In this document: positions 52,345 through 60,569 of the stretch, in pieces
Layout of the letters: every line of letters starts with the position of its first letter
Numbering within the stretch: position 1 is the stretch's first letter
DNA from: an uncultured Ruminococcus sp.
Lineage (GTDB): Bacteria > Bacillota > Clostridia > Oscillospirales > Acutalibacteraceae
DNA: 64,000 nucleotides
Direction: 5' to 3'
Assembly (NCBI GenBank): GCA_902761375.1
Contig: CACWKB010000001.1
Coordinates: forward strand, 1 to 64,000
Program-made: the position numbers and the translations under genes
The notes under the pieces: model-generated
What the model saw: only the letters and a program-made list of their open reading frames with translations
Told to the model about the DNA's origin: nothing
Database searches by the model: none

Positions 52345-52827
52345 ATGAAAAAACTTTTAAATGAATTCAAGGAATTCATCATGCGCGGCAATGTCATGGA
52401 TATGGCAGTCGGCGTGATCATCGGCGGCGCTTTCGGCGCGATCGTGACAGCATTGATCGACAACATGATCATGCCCTTCATCGGTCTGCTGACCGGCGGC
52501 ATCAACTTCAGCCAGCAGTTCCTTATCCTCAAGGCTCCCGAGGGCGTTGACGTTTCCACCCTGACTACCATGGAAAAGGCTACCGAGGCAGGCGCTACCG
52601 TTTGGGGCTACGGCGCTTTCATCACCGCCGTCATCAACTTCCTCGTGATCGCTATCATCGTATTTGCGATGGTCAAGCTGGTAACCAAGGTAATGTCCCT
52701 CAAGAAGAAGGAAGAGCCTGCTCCCACCACCAAAACCTGCCCCTTCTGCTGCTCCGAGATCGACATCAAGGCTACCCGCTGCCCGCACTGCACCAGCGAG
52801 CTCCCCAAGGAGAAGGCTAAAAAATAA
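52345..52827 (+). CDS. mscL: Large-conductance mechanosensitive channel with added zinc ribbon
   Basis: This 160-residue protein opens on membrane stretch to release solutes. The N-terminal helix FKEFIMRGNVMDMAVGVIIG and the two membrane helices (about 15-45 and 83-112) match MscL. After the usual cytoplasmic helix comes a C-terminal zinc ribbon, C132/C135 and C146/C149, which the classical channel lacks. It may modulate gating or bind a partner. GGAAAGAAGG precedes the ATG. Confidence 0.9.
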   Translation: MKKLLNEFKEFIMRGNVMDMAVGVIIGGAFGAIVTALIDNMIMPFIGLLTGGINFSQQFLILKAPEGVDVSTLTTMEKATEAGATVWGYGAFITAVINFLVIAIIVFAMVKLVTKVMSLKKKEEPAPTTKTCPFCCSEIDIKATRCPHCTSELPKEKAKK

Positions 52828-52847
52828 CAGGACTGTGTCCGGATGTA

Positions 52848-52882
52848 TAAAAGGCTGCCGAATGACCGACAGCCTTTTAATA
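52848..52882 (+). terminator. Rho-independent terminator
   Basis: TAAAAGGCTG and CAGCCTTTTA form a 10-bp stem with a 12-base loop, followed by T-rich sequence. It ends the mscL transcript. Confidence 0.8.
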
Positions 52883-52944
52883 TTTTTAAAAAACTTTGAA
52901 ACCTTTTGACGGGTTGAGGTGTGTTGTTTGAGAGGAGGGAGAGT

Positions 52945-53418
52945 ATGGATGGTTTTGCGGGTCTGAGCTATGAGCAGGTCGTGCGTGAATACGGGCAAAC
53001 CGTCGCCTCGGTCTGCGTGATGCGGCTGCGCAGCCGGGCTGACGCGGAGGACTGCTTTCAGAATGTTTTTCTGAAGCTGCTGCGAAAGTCGCCGAACTTT
53101 TGCGACGAGAGCCACCTCAAGGCGTGGCTGATAAGGGTTGCGATCAACGAATGCAAAAACTATCTGCGCGACAACCGCAGGACTGTTTCGCTTGACGCGC
53201 TCTCCCGAGAGCCCGTCGTCTTTGACGAGGAAGGCAGCGACCTTTCGTGGGCGCTGATGAAGCTGCCGGACAAGTACCGCGAGGCGCTGTATCTGTTTTA
53301 CGCCGAACGCTACACCGTCGCCGAGATATCCGCGATCCTCGGCAAGAATCAGAATACGGTCAAGACTCTGCTGCGCCGCGGCAGGGAAAAGCTGAGAGAG
53401 ATATACGGAGAGGAGTGA
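52945..53418 (+). CDS. ECF-type RNA polymerase sigma factor
   Basis: This 157-residue protein has sigma region 2 (about 20-75; DAEDCFQNVFLKLL) and region 4 (about 100-155; LPDKYREALYLFYAERYTVAEI and NTVKTLLRRGREKLRE), with no region 1 or 3. That is the extracytoplasmic-function layout. In-frame GTG and TTG codons lie upstream, but GAGAGGAGGGAG sits before the ATG at 52945. The next gene, 5 bp on, encodes a membrane protein likely to be its anti-sigma factor. No ECF promoter was recognised upstream. Confidence 0.85.
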   Translation: MDGFAGLSYEQVVREYGQTVASVCVMRLRSRADAEDCFQNVFLKLLRKSPNFCDESHLKAWLIRVAINECKNYLRDNRRTVSLDALSREPVVFDEEGSDLSWALMKLPDKYREALYLFYAERYTVAEISAILGKNQNTVKTLLRRGREKLREIYGEE

Positions 53419-53423
53419 GCAGG

Positions 53424-54218
53424 GTGGAGATCAGATTTGACGAATTGAAAAACATGGCTTTCCCCGACGAGTGGACGGAAAAAGCCCTCGCTCTGCCCGA
53501 AAAGCTTCCCGAATCAAAGCGCTTTCGGCTGCGTCCGCTCTACCTCGCGGCAGGCGCGGCGTGCCTTGTGCTCGCGGTCTTTATCGGTGTTTCGGCATGG
53601 TTAATGAAACCATCGGAGACTCCGCCTGTGATGCCCGCGGTCACCCGAGCGCCTGAAACCTCAGCCTCGGCGGTCGAAGCAAAAACAGAAGCAAATACCG
53701 AATCTGCCGCTGCCACCGAGCCGACCGAGGAACCGAAAACTGAAATCACCGTGTCCGAGCCTGCCGAGGAGCCTGTGACCGAGCCGCTGCCCGAAATCAC
53801 CGTGCAAACCGAGCCCGAGCCGGTCACTGATCCGGCGGAGACCTCCTGCTGCGCTACGGAGCCGCAGATAGCTTCCGACACGACCGCGCCGACATTTCAG
53901 CCTGCTTTTCCCGACGGCTGCACGCTTATAGCCGTTTTTTCTGCCGACAGACTGACTGAGGGCGGCGTGTATTGCCGTATGCTTGATGAAAACGGCGCGC
54001 AGCTCGGCGAGCCCGACCTCTTTGACGCGCAGCACTCAGCCGACGTGATACACAGCGGAGAGAAGGTAAGGGCGACCTACCGACCGATAGAGAAGGGCTT
54101 GAAGCTCGAAGAGGGCAAGGCATACTCGATAGTTTTTTATACCGATAGCGGCGAGACGCTGGTTCAGAGCGTGCCGATGCCGATACAAAACGATCTGGTG
54201 ATCATGTTGAGAGGTTAA
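53424..54218 (+). CDS. Probable anti-sigma factor with Pro/Glu/Thr-rich stalk
   Basis: This 264-residue protein has a cytosolic N-terminus of about 40 residues, one membrane helix (about 40-61) and an outside region. The latter starts with about 90 residues rich in Glu, Pro and Thr (TEEPKTEITVSEPAEEP) and ends with a beta domain (about 165-260). The position directly after the sigma gene suggests that the N-terminal part holds the sigma factor and the outer domain senses a signal; no zinc-binding anti-sigma motif is visible. The start is GTG with AGGAGTGAGCAGG upstream. Confidence 0.6.
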   Translation: MEIRFDELKNMAFPDEWTEKALALPEKLPESKRFRLRPLYLAAGAACLVLAVFIGVSAWLMKPSETPPVMPAVTRAPETSASAVEAKTEANTESAAATEPTEEPKTEITVSEPAEEPVTEPLPEITVQTEPEPVTDPAETSCCATEPQIASDTTAPTFQPAFPDGCTLIAVFSADRLTEGGVYCRMLDENGAQLGEPDLFDAQHSADVIHSGEKVRATYRPIEKGLKLEEGKAYSIVFYTDSGETLVQSVPMPIQNDLVIMLRG

Positions 54219-54566
54219 ATGATGAAGAGGCTTATTTCAGCGGCGATGCTCGCCGTGATCCTGCTTACCGCCTGCACCTCGGCGCAGATCAAGACAACGC
54301 CGATGTATTCGCGCGCCGAGAGCAGTGTGCTTGATGCTACGGAGGGCGCGGCAGTATGCAGCATAATGCTGCGCAATCCCTCGGATAAGCCGCTGTCCTT
54401 CTGTATGTACGGCGTTTTCGGCGGCGAAAGGGTCTTGGCTCTCGATGAAAAGGGAGCCGTGAAAAAAGAAACGCTTGCGCCTTTTGTATCAAAAGGCGTA
54501 GTCTGCCGCTTTCCGAATAAACAGACCGTCCCGGACGATATCGTGATAGTCGGAGTATACAATTAA
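54219..54566 (+). CDS. Small lipoprotein after anti-sigma gene
   Basis: This 115-residue protein has a lipoprotein signal (LLTAC, Cys19) and one small beta-rich domain. It starts directly after the stop of the previous gene (TAA then ATGATG), so it is translationally coupled to it. It may be an accessory of the sigma/anti-sigma unit at the cell surface, but no family is recognised. Confidence 0.6.
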   Translation: MMKRLISAAMLAVILLTACTSAQIKTTPMYSRAESSVLDATEGAAVCSIMLRNPSDKPLSFCMYGVFGGERVLALDEKGAVKKETLAPFVSKGVVCRFPNKQTVPDDIVIVGVYN

Positions 54567-54602
54567 AAAGAGGTCAGCCAAATCAGACGGCTGACCTCTT
54601 TT
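54566..54602. terminator. Bidirectional rho-independent terminator
   Basis: AAAAGAGGTCAGCC and GGCTGACCTCTTTT form a 14-bp perfect stem with T-runs on both strands, between converging genes. Confidence 0.9.
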
Positions 54603-54604
54603 AG

Positions 54605-55111
54605 TCACGGAATAATAAAGAACGCAAGCAGGCCCGATACCAATGCCAAGCCTGCTCCCGCGAGCACGTCGCGCAGGAAGTGCGCGCCCGCGAGCACCCG
54701 CGAGGCTCCGATCAGCAAGGCGCAGACCAGAGCGGCGATGCCGAACGGCAGGCTGACATACAGCACCGCCATGGCGATTATGAACGCGCTTGCCGTGTGT
54801 CGGCTGGGCATGCTCTTGCAGACGGTCTGCTTGCCGAACACCGACGGGACGCCGAACCGTTCATATGGGCGCTCGGCGTTGATTATAACCCTCAGCAGGC
54901 TGACCACGATCAGCACTCCCAGCGGAGCGCCCACAAGCCTCGGCAAAGCCTGCTTTGCGAGAAAATGCGCGTAGATCAGCAGACCGACATAGGCGAAGAT
55001 CATCAGATTCGGCAGCACCTTGTATATCACGGCGAGAGCCGTTTTTGCATTGCTGTGCGCGGAGAAAAATCCCACGCAGCCCTCAAATATCCTCTTGTTG
55101 ATGATCCTCAC
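54605..55111 (-). CDS. PAP2-family membrane phosphatase
   Basis: This 168-residue membrane protein has the three motifs of the type 2 phosphatidic acid phosphatase family: NAERPYE, PSRHTAS and SRVLAGAHFLRDVLAG. It has about five helices. Such enzymes dephosphorylate lipid phosphates, including undecaprenyl diphosphate. The only long frame starts at a GTG with AAAGAGG directly against it, which is a poor distance, so the true start may be a few codons later. A stop codon lies just upstream in frame. Confidence 0.8.
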   Translation of the reverse strand: MRIINKRIFEGCVGFFSAHSNAKTALAVIYKVLPNLMIFAYVGLLIYAHFLAKQALPRLVGAPLGVLIVVSLLRVIINAERPYERFGVPSVFGKQTVCKSMPSRHTASAFIIAMAVLYVSLPFGIAALVCALLIGASRVLAGAHFLRDVLAGAGLALVSGLLAFFIIP

Positions 55112-55143
55112 CCTCTTTCGCTATGATTATAATAACATGATTC

Positions 55144-56976
55144 TCAGATTATTTCAACCTCATACTTCTCAAACCAGTGATCGAGCTCGATGATATACGC
55201 CAATATCTGCGGAGCCTGCATGAGCTGACCGTACCACGGCTCGGTTATGCTCTCGGGATGATCTATGATGCGCTCTACCGCCTGCCTGTCAAGCAGCTCG
55301 GTGAGCGTATTTTTCTTTTGAAGAATTACTTTCACCCGTTCCGCACACTTTTTAAAATACACCGGGTTGTGGGTCTTGGGGTAGGGGCTTTTCTTGCGCC
55401 AGGCTATATCCTGCGGCAGAATGTCCTCGAAAGCCTTGCGCACGATCCCCTTTTCGCGCCCGTTGTAAGCCTTGAGCGACCACGGCATATTGTAGGCGTA
55501 ATCGACCAGCCTCGCGTCGCAGAACGGCACGCGCACCTCGAGCCCGCTGTACATCGAGCAGCGATCCTTGCGCTCGAGCAGGCATTGCATGAACCAGTAG
55601 AAGTTCAGGAAGAACATCTCGCGCATCCTCGCGTCCTCGGGGCTGTCGCTTTTGAGCTTCGGGGCGGCGTTGATCGTATCGAGGTATCTCTGGCGCACAT
55701 ATTCCTCTCCGCGCGGAAGCACGCCGTCCTTCAGGATGCCTCGTCTCACGCTCTGGCTGCGCGACCACGGGAAGCAGTCCTCAAAGAGTATCTCGCGGTT
55801 ATGATACCACGGATATCCGCCGAACAGCTCGTCGGCGCACTCGCCCGAAAGCGCGACGGTGTGCTCGCGCTTGATCTCGCGGCAGAACAGCAGCAGCGAG
55901 GAGTCCACGTCCACATAGCCCGGCAGGTCGCGCGCCTCTACGCTGTCGTACAGCGCGTCGGCGAGCTTTTCGTTGTCGAGCAGTATTTCGGTGTGGCGGC
56001 TGCCTGCGCTCTTGACCATCTTGCCGATGTATTCGTAGTCGGCGTTGGGCTGGAATTTGCTCGTCTGAAAGAAACGGCGGTTGTCGGCGTATTCGACGGA
56101 ATAGGTCTGAATCCTGCCGAGCTTGCGCTCGCGCTGATAGCGCGCGGCGGTCTGCACGATTATGCTGCTGTCGAGCCCGCCCGACAGGAAAAAGCACAGC
56201 GGCACGTCGCTGACAAGCTGCCGCTCGATAGCGTCGGTCAGCAAAAAGCGCGTTTTTTCGATCGTCCGCGCCTCGTCGTCCGCGTGCTCGTGAGCCTCGA
56301 CGGAGTAGTAGGTCTTTCGGCTCAGCCGACCGCTTTTATAGACCGCGCATTCCCCGGGGTTTAGCTCGAAAACCCCCTTGAAAACTCCGCAGGACGGAGT
56401 GCGCGCGGGGGCGAGGAAGAAGATCTCGTTGAGCCCCTGCTCGTCTATCTGAGGCTTGACGACTCCGCTTTTGAGCAGAGCCTTGATCTCCGAGCCGAAC
56501 ACCAGACCCTTATCGTATTCGCTGTAGAACAGCGGCTTCACGCCGATCTTGTCGCGGCAGAGAAAGACCGAGCGGTCGTCCGAGCGAAACACCGCAAAGG
56601 CGAAAATGCCGTTGAGCATCCCGCAGCAGGCGTCTCCGAACTGGATGTACGACTTCAGCACCACCTCGGTGTCGCTGTGTCCGCGGAAGTGATGACCCAG
56701 CGCGCGCAGCTTTTCGCGCAGCTCGACTGAGTTGTAGAGCTCGCCGTTGTAAACGATCACATAGGTAACGTCCTTGTGCCGCACCGACATCGGCTGCTTG
56801 CCGTTTTCACGGTCGATCACCACAAGGCGGCGGTGTATCAGCGCCGTGTCGCCGTTGATATAGATCCCGTTCTCATCGGGACCTCGCCGCTCGAGCGTCC
56901 GCGACATTTCGCCGAGCGTTTTGGTGCGCTCAGCCATCCTGCTGTCCCTTTCGATCCATCCTGCGATTCCGCACAT
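55144..56976 (-). CDS. asnB: Asparagine synthetase (glutamine-hydrolysing), second copy
   Basis: This 610-residue enzyme has Cys2 as glutaminase nucleophile (MCGIAGW), the glutaminase domain to about residue 205 and the synthetase domain with PP-loop SGGLDSS near 255 and SGECADELFGGYPW near 375. It is of normal length and lacks the acidic tail of the copy at 1636-3936. The two copies differ clearly in sequence, so they are not a recent duplication and may act on different needs or substrates. GGAGGG precedes the ATG. Confidence 0.9.
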   Translation of the reverse strand: MCGIAGWIERDSRMAERTKTLGEMSRTLERRGPDENGIYINGDTALIHRRLVVIDRENGKQPMSVRHKDVTYVIVYNGELYNSVELREKLRALGHHFRGHSDTEVVLKSYIQFGDACCGMLNGIFAFAVFRSDDRSVFLCRDKIGVKPLFYSEYDKGLVFGSEIKALLKSGVVKPQIDEQGLNEIFFLAPARTPSCGVFKGVFELNPGECAVYKSGRLSRKTYYSVEAHEHADDEARTIEKTRFLLTDAIERQLVSDVPLCFFLSGGLDSSIIVQTAARYQRERKLGRIQTYSVEYADNRRFFQTSKFQPNADYEYIGKMVKSAGSRHTEILLDNEKLADALYDSVEARDLPGYVDVDSSLLLFCREIKREHTVALSGECADELFGGYPWYHNREILFEDCFPWSRSQSVRRGILKDGVLPRGEEYVRQRYLDTINAAPKLKSDSPEDARMREMFFLNFYWFMQCLLERKDRCSMYSGLEVRVPFCDARLVDYAYNMPWSLKAYNGREKGIVRKAFEDILPQDIAWRKKSPYPKTHNPVYFKKCAERVKVILQKKNTLTELLDRQAVERIIDHPESITEPWYGQLMQAPQILAYIIELDHWFEKYEVEII

Positions 56977-56994
56977 AATAAATCCCTCCGTATA

Positions 56995-58059
56995 TTAGTA
57001 TTTGTTCTCATTTATGCCGCGCAGCGCGACCGGAAAGCCCACGGCGACCGCCAGCAACAGGGCTCCGCCGAGCATACCCGAGCCCAACGCGCCGACAGCC
57101 GAGCCGCTGATAACTGAGAAAACCTGACTGTCTACCAAAAACAGCAGCATCCCGAGCTTGGTGAAAAGGGCGGTCAAGGCTCCGCTTATTATTCTGAATA
57201 GGAAAAATAAGCCCTTGTTGACATGAGCCTCACCCAGCACCGACAATATCTGAGCGTGAACGCACAAGCCGCCGAAGCCCACGGCGAACGCCGTCCCGAC
57301 CGCGCCGAAGCGCTGATTTGCAGCCGAGACCGCCGTTGTGACCTCGAGCAAAGCGCCGATTATGAACCGCGCGTCGGCGTCGGAAATAAAGCTGTTCACT
57401 ATGCCCGAAAACGAGGAGAACAGCACGACCAGAGCGCAGATACCGGCCATCGAGGTGCAGGCGTCACGGGTCGAGGCTATCAGGGCGTCGCCGAAGGCTC
57501 GGGGAGGGGAGCAATATTCCTTATCGGAAATATAATCATTTTTATTCCTATAAAGAAATTTAACCGCGACCCCGGTGAGTATGACGGTGAGCACCTGAGA
57601 GGCGAGCATTATCCATCCGAGCGTGCTGCTGCCGTACACCGAGAGACCCACGTAGTTTATCAGAAACCCGGGACCCGCTCCCACCGTGAACAGCGCCGTC
57701 CTTGCCGCTTCATCCTTGTTGATGCTCCCGGTGCGCACGAGCTCCGAGATGCCCTTTGCCCCGACGGGATAACCGCCGATCATCCCGAGCAGTATCACCG
57801 GTGCGAGCGCGCCGCTCACCCCGAAAAGCCTTCGTCCGACCCCGGAGAGCATCCTGCCCGCCCTCGAGCACAAGCCCGTTGCGACCGCTAAACCGCTGAG
57901 CGCCATGAACGGGAACAGCGAGGGTACCAGCACCTTTAGGCAGAGCTCGACGCCTCCCGACGCCCCGTCGCGCGCCGCCTTTGAGAACAGCGGGACCGCT
58001 CCGCAGAGCAGCAGCGCCGCTGTCATTCCCGATCTTCGTAAGATCGCCGCCTTTTTCAT
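56995..58059 (-). CDS. ylbJ: Sporulation integral membrane protein YlbJ-like
   Basis: This 354-residue protein has about eight hydrophobic segments and the nucleoside-recognition (Gate) pattern: LVPSLFPFMALSGL near residue 45, GMIGGYPVGAKG near 92 and GFGGLCVHAQ near 260. YlbJ is made in the mother cell in Bacillus and is needed for mature spores. The frame extends 48 codons further up, but those residues are not membrane-protein-like, and the divergent yqfC gene begins just beyond, so I place the start at the ATG of MKKAAILRR. The site GGTGATGG is modest. Confidence 0.8.
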   Translation of the reverse strand: MKKAAILRRSGMTAALLLCGAVPLFSKAARDGASGGVELCLKVLVPSLFPFMALSGLAVATGLCSRAGRMLSGVGRRLFGVSGALAPVILLGMIGGYPVGAKGISELVRTGSINKDEAARTALFTVGAGPGFLINYVGLSVYGSSTLGWIMLASQVLTVILTGVAVKFLYRNKNDYISDKEYCSPPRAFGDALIASTRDACTSMAGICALVVLFSSFSGIVNSFISDADARFIIGALLEVTTAVSAANQRFGAVGTAFAVGFGGLCVHAQILSVLGEAHVNKGLFFLFRIISGALTALFTKLGMLLFLVDSQVFSVISGSAVGALGSGMLGGALLLAVAVGFPVALRGINENKY

Positions 58060-58106
58060 TGCCATCACCAATAATATATATGAGCCGCGCCGCATAAGTA
58101 TGAGGT

Positions 58107-58403
58107 ATGAGCTTAACGGAGCGCAAGCTCTGCAAAAAAGGGGTGAGCGGTATTTCAAGGAAACGCAGCGAGGCGGCAGGATATCCCGATATAGGCGGCG
58201 CACCGCTGATCGATATGCTCGGCAACCGCCGTGTCACGGTCGAGGGCTCGACGGGCATCCTGCTCTATGAGAGCGAGAACATCAAGATCAACACGAACAA
58301 ATGCGTCCTTTCCTTTTTCGGCAGAGGGCTGAGCCTGAGGTGCATCTCGGGCTCCTGCGTCGAGATCGAGGGATTCATCGGCAAGCTCGAGTTCATATGT
58401 TGA
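58107..58403 (+). CDS. yqfC: Sporulation protein YqfC
   Basis: This 98-residue protein matches the YabP/YqfC family: DMLGNRRVTVEGSTGILLYES and FGRGLSLRCISG, with a final hydrophobic strand. In Bacillus yqfC and yqfD are under the mother-cell factor SigE. GAGG lies only one base from the ATG, so the start is not secure. ATA-rich and CATAAGTA sequences around 58072-58099 could be a SigE-type promoter, but I cannot confirm it. It runs straight into yqfD. Confidence 0.75.
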   Translation: MSLTERKLCKKGVSGISRKRSEAAGYPDIGGAPLIDMLGNRRVTVEGSTGILLYESENIKINTNKCVLSFFGRGLSLRCISGSCVEIEGFIGKLEFIC

Positions 58404-58411
58404 GGTGAAGT

Positions 58412-59587
58412 ATGGTTTTAGAGGTATTGCGACTGATCAGAGGCTATGTCGAGTTTGAGGCAAGGGGCAAATTCCCCGAGCGAATGCTCAATCTCACCGC
58501 CGCGAGGGGTATCAGCCTCTGGGACGCCCGACCCTTCGACGGAGGGCTGCGCGGCAGGATGTACGTAAAGGATTACAAAAGGATCAGACCCTGCGCGCGC
58601 AGAGCCCGAGTCCGCACGCGTGTTGTGCGCAGGCGCGGACTGCCGTTTCGGGTCGCGCGTTACCGCGACAGGATCGGGCTGCCGATAGGAGCGGCGGCAG
58701 GGATCGGTCTGCTGGTGTTCCTGTCGTGCTTTGTGTGGTCGTTCTCGGTAGACGGCGCGGAGCATATAAGCGAGACTCGGCTGCTGAATGTGCTCGCGGA
58801 AAACGGTGTCGGGGTCGGCTCCTTCAAGGGCACGATGGACATTATGTCCGCGCAGCGCTCCGCGATGCTCGAGATCAGCGAGCTGAAGTGGATAAGCCTC
58901 AACACGGACGGCTGCACGATCACGGTGGCGGTAAAGGAAAAGGCGCCCAAGCCGGAGCTCGAGAGCCAAACGCCGTGCAACCTCAAGGCTAAAGCCGACG
59001 GAGTGATCACGGATTTAAGCGTCAGGAACGGAGTTACCGAGGTCTCACGCGGCAGCGGAGTGGCAAAGGGCGACCTGCTCGTCAGCGGAGTGAGCCTCAC
59101 TAAGCTGAATACAGTCTGCTATCTGAGGGCGATAGGGGAGGTGTATGCGGATGTTAATTCCGAAAAAGAAATATGCTACCCGAAGCGGTATGATTATTAT
59201 TCTGTGACAGAAAATAAAACCGAGCGCAGCCGCCTGTCCTTTTTCACGCTCGAAATACCGGCGGCGGTCTCGCTGACCTCGTTTGAAAACGCCGCCTATG
59301 AGCAGAGCGACGAAAGACTTGTGATCGGAGATACCGTGCTGCCGGTCGGACTCAGGCTCGAGACCGCCTGCGAGCTGAGCTGTCGGGCGTTTCAGCCGAC
59401 CGAAGAGACCGCGCGCCGCGCCTTCCTCAACGAGCTGCTGCTCTATGAGGCGTTTGAGAAGGGGGAGAGCGCGGTCAAAAGTAGGGTCGTCACGGTCAGC
59501 GAGGACAGGGAAGGCTTTTGCTGCGCGTCGGAATACACCTTCAACGAAAATATCGCGGAATCGGTGGATTTCAGCGTGACAGAATAG
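58412..59587 (+). CDS. yqfD: Sporulation protein YqfD
   Basis: This 391-residue protein has a basic N-terminal domain (about 1-85), one strong membrane helix (about 90-110) and a large outer domain with KWISLNTDGCTITVAVKEKAPKP-type strands (about 155-180), all typical of YqfD/SpoIV-type proteins. GAGGTGAAG precedes the ATG, 8 bp after yqfC. It works in the mother cell during spore formation; its precise role is not known. Confidence 0.85.
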   Translation: MVLEVLRLIRGYVEFEARGKFPERMLNLTAARGISLWDARPFDGGLRGRMYVKDYKRIRPCARRARVRTRVVRRRGLPFRVARYRDRIGLPIGAAAGIGLLVFLSCFVWSFSVDGAEHISETRLLNVLAENGVGVGSFKGTMDIMSAQRSAMLEISELKWISLNTDGCTITVAVKEKAPKPELESQTPCNLKAKADGVITDLSVRNGVTEVSRGSGVAKGDLLVSGVSLTKLNTVCYLRAIGEVYADVNSEKEICYPKRYDYYSVTENKTERSRLSFFTLEIPAAVSLTSFENAAYEQSDERLVIGDTVLPVGLRLETACELSCRAFQPTEETARRAFLNELLLYEAFEKGESAVKSRVVTVSEDREGFCCASEYTFNENIAESVDFSVTE

Positions 59588-59604
59588 GATTTGTGTGTTA
59601 TAAT
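59576..59604 (+). promoter_or_regulatory. Promoter for ymdB inside the end of yqfD
   Basis: GTGACA (59576-59581) and TATAAT (59599-59604) are 17 bp apart. A bulged 8-bp hairpin (AAGGGCGCC with GGCGCCTT, 59609-59648) follows in the transcript leader. Confidence 0.6.
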
Positions 59605-59679
59605 CAGAAGGGCGCCTCCGAACAGCAGGAGAAATTTGGGGCGCCTTCAGCTAAGATTAGACAGAAGGCTTGTGAGGAT

Positions 59680-60456
59680 ATGAAAATACTCTGCATCGGC
59701 GACGTGGTCGGAAGCATCGGCTGCCGCTATCTGCGCGACAGGCTGCCCTCGTTGAAGAGGATGATGGGTATCGACGCCGTGATCTGCAACGGCGAGAACT
59801 CCGCCGACGGCAACGGGCTGACGCCGGTCTCGGCAAAATACCTCTTTGACAGCGGCGTTGACGTCATCACCCTCGGGAACCACTCGTTTCGCAGGCGCGA
59901 GGCTTACGATTTTCTCGACGAGAATCCCTTTACGGCGCGTCCGGCGAATTTCTCCGACCCCTCGGTGCCGGGCAGGGGAGTTGTGAACCTCGACATGGGG
60001 CGCAGGATGATCTCGGTGGTGAACCTGATGGGCAACATCGGTATCGAGGACGGGCTCGACTCGGCTTTTGAGACCGCGGACAGGATGCTCGAGCTGTGCG
60101 AGAGCAGGATCATCCTCGTCGATTTCCACGCCGAGACCACCAGCGAAAAGCGCGCGCTCGGCTTCTACCTCGACGGCAGGGTGTCTGCGGTTTTCGGCAC
60201 CCACACCCACGTCCAGACCTCCGACGCCCAGGTGCTGCCTAATGGCACAGGCTATATCACCGACCTCGGGATGACCGGCACGATAGACTCGGTGCTCGGG
60301 GTAAAGACCGATATCATCATCCGCAAGTTCAAGACCCATATGCCGGCGCGCTTTGACCTCGCCACGGGCGACTGCAAGCTCGAGGCGGCGGTGTTTGAGG
60401 TCGACGACAGGAGCGGAAAGTGCATAAGTGCCGAAAGTCTGAGGATCGAACGCTAA
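59680..60456 (+). CDS. ymdB: YmdB-family metallophosphoesterase
   Basis: This 258-residue enzyme has the two-metal phosphodiesterase motifs GDVVG (residues 7-11), NGEN, GNHSF, DFHAE and GTHTHVQT. It matches the TIGR00282/YmdB family, which in Bacillus hydrolyses cyclic nucleotides and affects biofilm and motility gene expression. The frame is open from 59518 within yqfD, but GTGAGGAT before the ATG at 59680 and the promoter at 59576 fix the start. Confidence 0.9.
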   Translation: MKILCIGDVVGSIGCRYLRDRLPSLKRMMGIDAVICNGENSADGNGLTPVSAKYLFDSGVDVITLGNHSFRRREAYDFLDENPFTARPANFSDPSVPGRGVVNLDMGRRMISVVNLMGNIGIEDGLDSAFETADRMLELCESRIILVDFHAETTSEKRALGFYLDGRVSAVFGTHTHVQTSDAQVLPNGTGYITDLGMTGTIDSVLGVKTDIIIRKFKTHMPARFDLATGDCKLEAAVFEVDDRSGKCISAESLRIER

Positions 60457-60486
60457 AAATTCTGACAATTATTTATTATTTGTCTA

Positions 60487-60515
60487 TTGAAAAATGAAAG
60501 TAAAAATTGTATAAT
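60487..60515 (+). promoter_or_regulatory. Promoter for fakA
   Basis: TTGAAA (60487-60492) and TATAAT (60510-60515) are 17 bp apart, 54 bp before the fakA start. Confidence 0.8.
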
Positions 60516-60569
60516 AGGTATGTTTGATAGTATATGCATTATTATGTACATAAAAAAGGATGTGCTTTC

